A DNA stretch of 15,271 nucleotides from Hydrogenophilales bacterium (GTDB lineage: Bacteria; Pseudomonadota; Gammaproteobacteria; Burkholderiales; Thiobacillaceae). Below are positions 14,385 to 15,271 of this stretch, piece after piece. The DNA is taken from contig JAABQE010000022.1 of the NCBI GenBank assembly GCA_011391655.1, positions 1 to 15,271 of the forward strand, written 5' to 3'. Below the pieces are notes generated by a model. That model was not told where the DNA came from. It saw nothing but the letters and a program-made list of their open reading frames with translations, and did not search any database. Position numbers and translations under genes: made by a program. How positions within the stretch are numbered: position 1 is the first letter of the stretch; each line of letters begins with the position of its first letter.

Positions 14385-15271
14385 GCTTTTCCCTGCACGG
14401 CATCGGGGTGTCCGGCGGGATCGCCATCGGCTATGCGCACATCACGTCGAGTGCACGCGTCGAAGTGCCGCAGTACATGCTGGACCGCCAATATATTCCC
14501 GAGGAACTGGCACGCTTCGACGAGGCCATCCTCACCACCCGTGCCGAACTGGAAACGCTGCGCAGCCAGATCCCGGCTCATGCGCCGGCTGAGCTGTCAG
14601 CCTTCCTCGACATGCACCTGATGTTCCTTGGCGACTCGACCATTGCCGAGGAGCCCAAGCGTCTGATCAGCGAATCGCAATGCAACGCCGAATGGGCGCT
14701 GGCGCAACAAATGGAAGCCCTGGTAGCGCGCTTCGATGAAATCGAGGACACCTATTTGCGCAGCCGCCAGGATGACGTGGTGCAAGTGGTGCAGCGCGTT
14801 CTCAAGGTGCTGCTCGGCCATCCCAGCCATTTGCCGCTCGACGTCAACTTCGACGAGGAACGCATTCTGGTCGCGCACGAACTGTCGCCCGCCGACATGA
14901 TCCTGTTCAAGAGCGTGCACTTCGCCGCCTTCATCACCGATCTGGGCGGCACCACGTCGCACACGGCGATTCTGGCGCGCAGCATGGCCATCCCGTCGGT
15001 CATGGCGCTGCACAATGCACGCGGCCTAATCCGCGATCACGACCTGTTGATCGTCGATGGCCGCGATGGCGTAGTGATCGTCAACCCGGACGACTCCGCA
15101 CTGGCCGAATACCGGCTGCGACAAAACCAGTGGCGCATCGATACCGAAAAGCTCAAACGCATTAAATCCAGCAAGTCGGCCACGCTCGACGGCACCCCCA
15201 TTGCGTTGATGGCGAACATCGAACTGCTCAGCGATCTCGATGCCGTCAAGGCGGCGGGCGCGCAGGGGGTA
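14381..15271 (+). CDS. ptsI: PTS enzyme I (PEP-protein phosphotransferase), 5' part
   Basis: The first 297 codons of EI; the gene runs past the window end. EI takes phosphate from phosphoenolpyruvate and gives it to HPr. The visible part begins SFSLHGIGVSGGIAIGYAHI and includes the helical HPr-binding region (FLDMHLMFLGD), the phosphohistidine domain with LGGTTSHTAILARSMAIPSV (active His194, matching His189 of E. coli), DGRDGVVIVNP, and the beginning of the PEP-binding barrel (PIALMANIELLSDLD). ATG 14381 overlaps the ptsH stop by 4 nt and follows GGGGAAGAG, a good ribosome site. The catalytic Cys and PEP-binding Arg residues would lie beyond the window. Confidence 0.96.
   Translation, partial: MSFSLHGIGVSGGIAIGYAHITSSARVEVPQYMLDRQYIPEELARFDEAILTTRAELETLRSQIPAHAPAELSAFLDMHLMFLGDSTIAEEPKRLISESQCNAEWALAQQMEALVARFDEIEDTYLRSRQDDVVQVVQRVLKVLLGHPSHLPLDVNFDEERILVAHELSPADMILFKSVHFAAFITDLGGTTSHTAILARSMAIPSVMALHNARGLIRDHDLLIVDGRDGVVIVNPDDSALAEYRLRQNQWRIDTEKLKRIKSSKSATLDGTPIALMANIELLSDLDAVKAAGAQGV

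Overview
The window looks like chromosomal DNA of a GC-rich betaproteobacterium. The best guess is a sulfur-oxidising or related lineage (Thiobacillus, Sulfuricella, Sulfuriferula type), but this is inferred from gene content and not proven. Supporting points are the Acidithiobacillus/betaproteobacterial type of glutamate-cysteine ligase next to gshB, the secB / SH3-protein / gpsA order, and a reduced regulatory PTS (EIIA-Man, HPr, EI) downstream of the glutathione genes. I saw no tRNA, rRNA, CRISPR array, transposase or phage gene.

Left part (1-5497, all +): the 3' end of an RND periplasmic adaptor, a complete RND inner-membrane pump, a DUF2892 two-helix membrane protein, a membrane-anchored rhodanese, a GrxC-type glutaredoxin and a zinc-ribbon thioredoxin (TrxC type). 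Spacing is tight (13 nt, 11 nt overlap, 12, 35 and 56 nt). This suggests one expression unit joining an envelope efflux pump to sulfur-transfer and thiol-disulfide proteins. A perfect 9-bp hairpin touches the ribosome binding site of trxC, and an intrinsic terminator sits between trxC and secB.

Middle part (5574-9873, +): secB, a secreted SH3-domain protein probably started by TTG, and gpsA. Then comes a 344-nt gene-free stretch with three inverted repeats, followed by a large membrane-bound diguanylate cyclase (periplasmic helical sensor, two PAS domains, GGDEF with I-site). Its sensor region is clearly lower in GC than its neighbours.

Right part (9931-15271): trmL on the minus strand converges on the cyclase gene and diverges from gshA. 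From gshA onward all genes are +: gshA, gshB (ATGA overlap), apbE (TGATG overlap), a 35-nt gap, then EIIA-Man, ptsH (20-nt overlap) and ptsI (ATGA overlap), the last cut off by the window end. The glutathione genes supply the thiol used by the glutaredoxin upstream. The PTS genes lack any sugar permease here and probably have a regulatory role.

Most of the window is ordinary core genome. The parts most worth a second look are the RND / DUF2892 / rhodanese / redoxin cluster, the RNA-scale structures before trxC, secB and the cyclase gene, and an ApbE with an altered metal-site motif.
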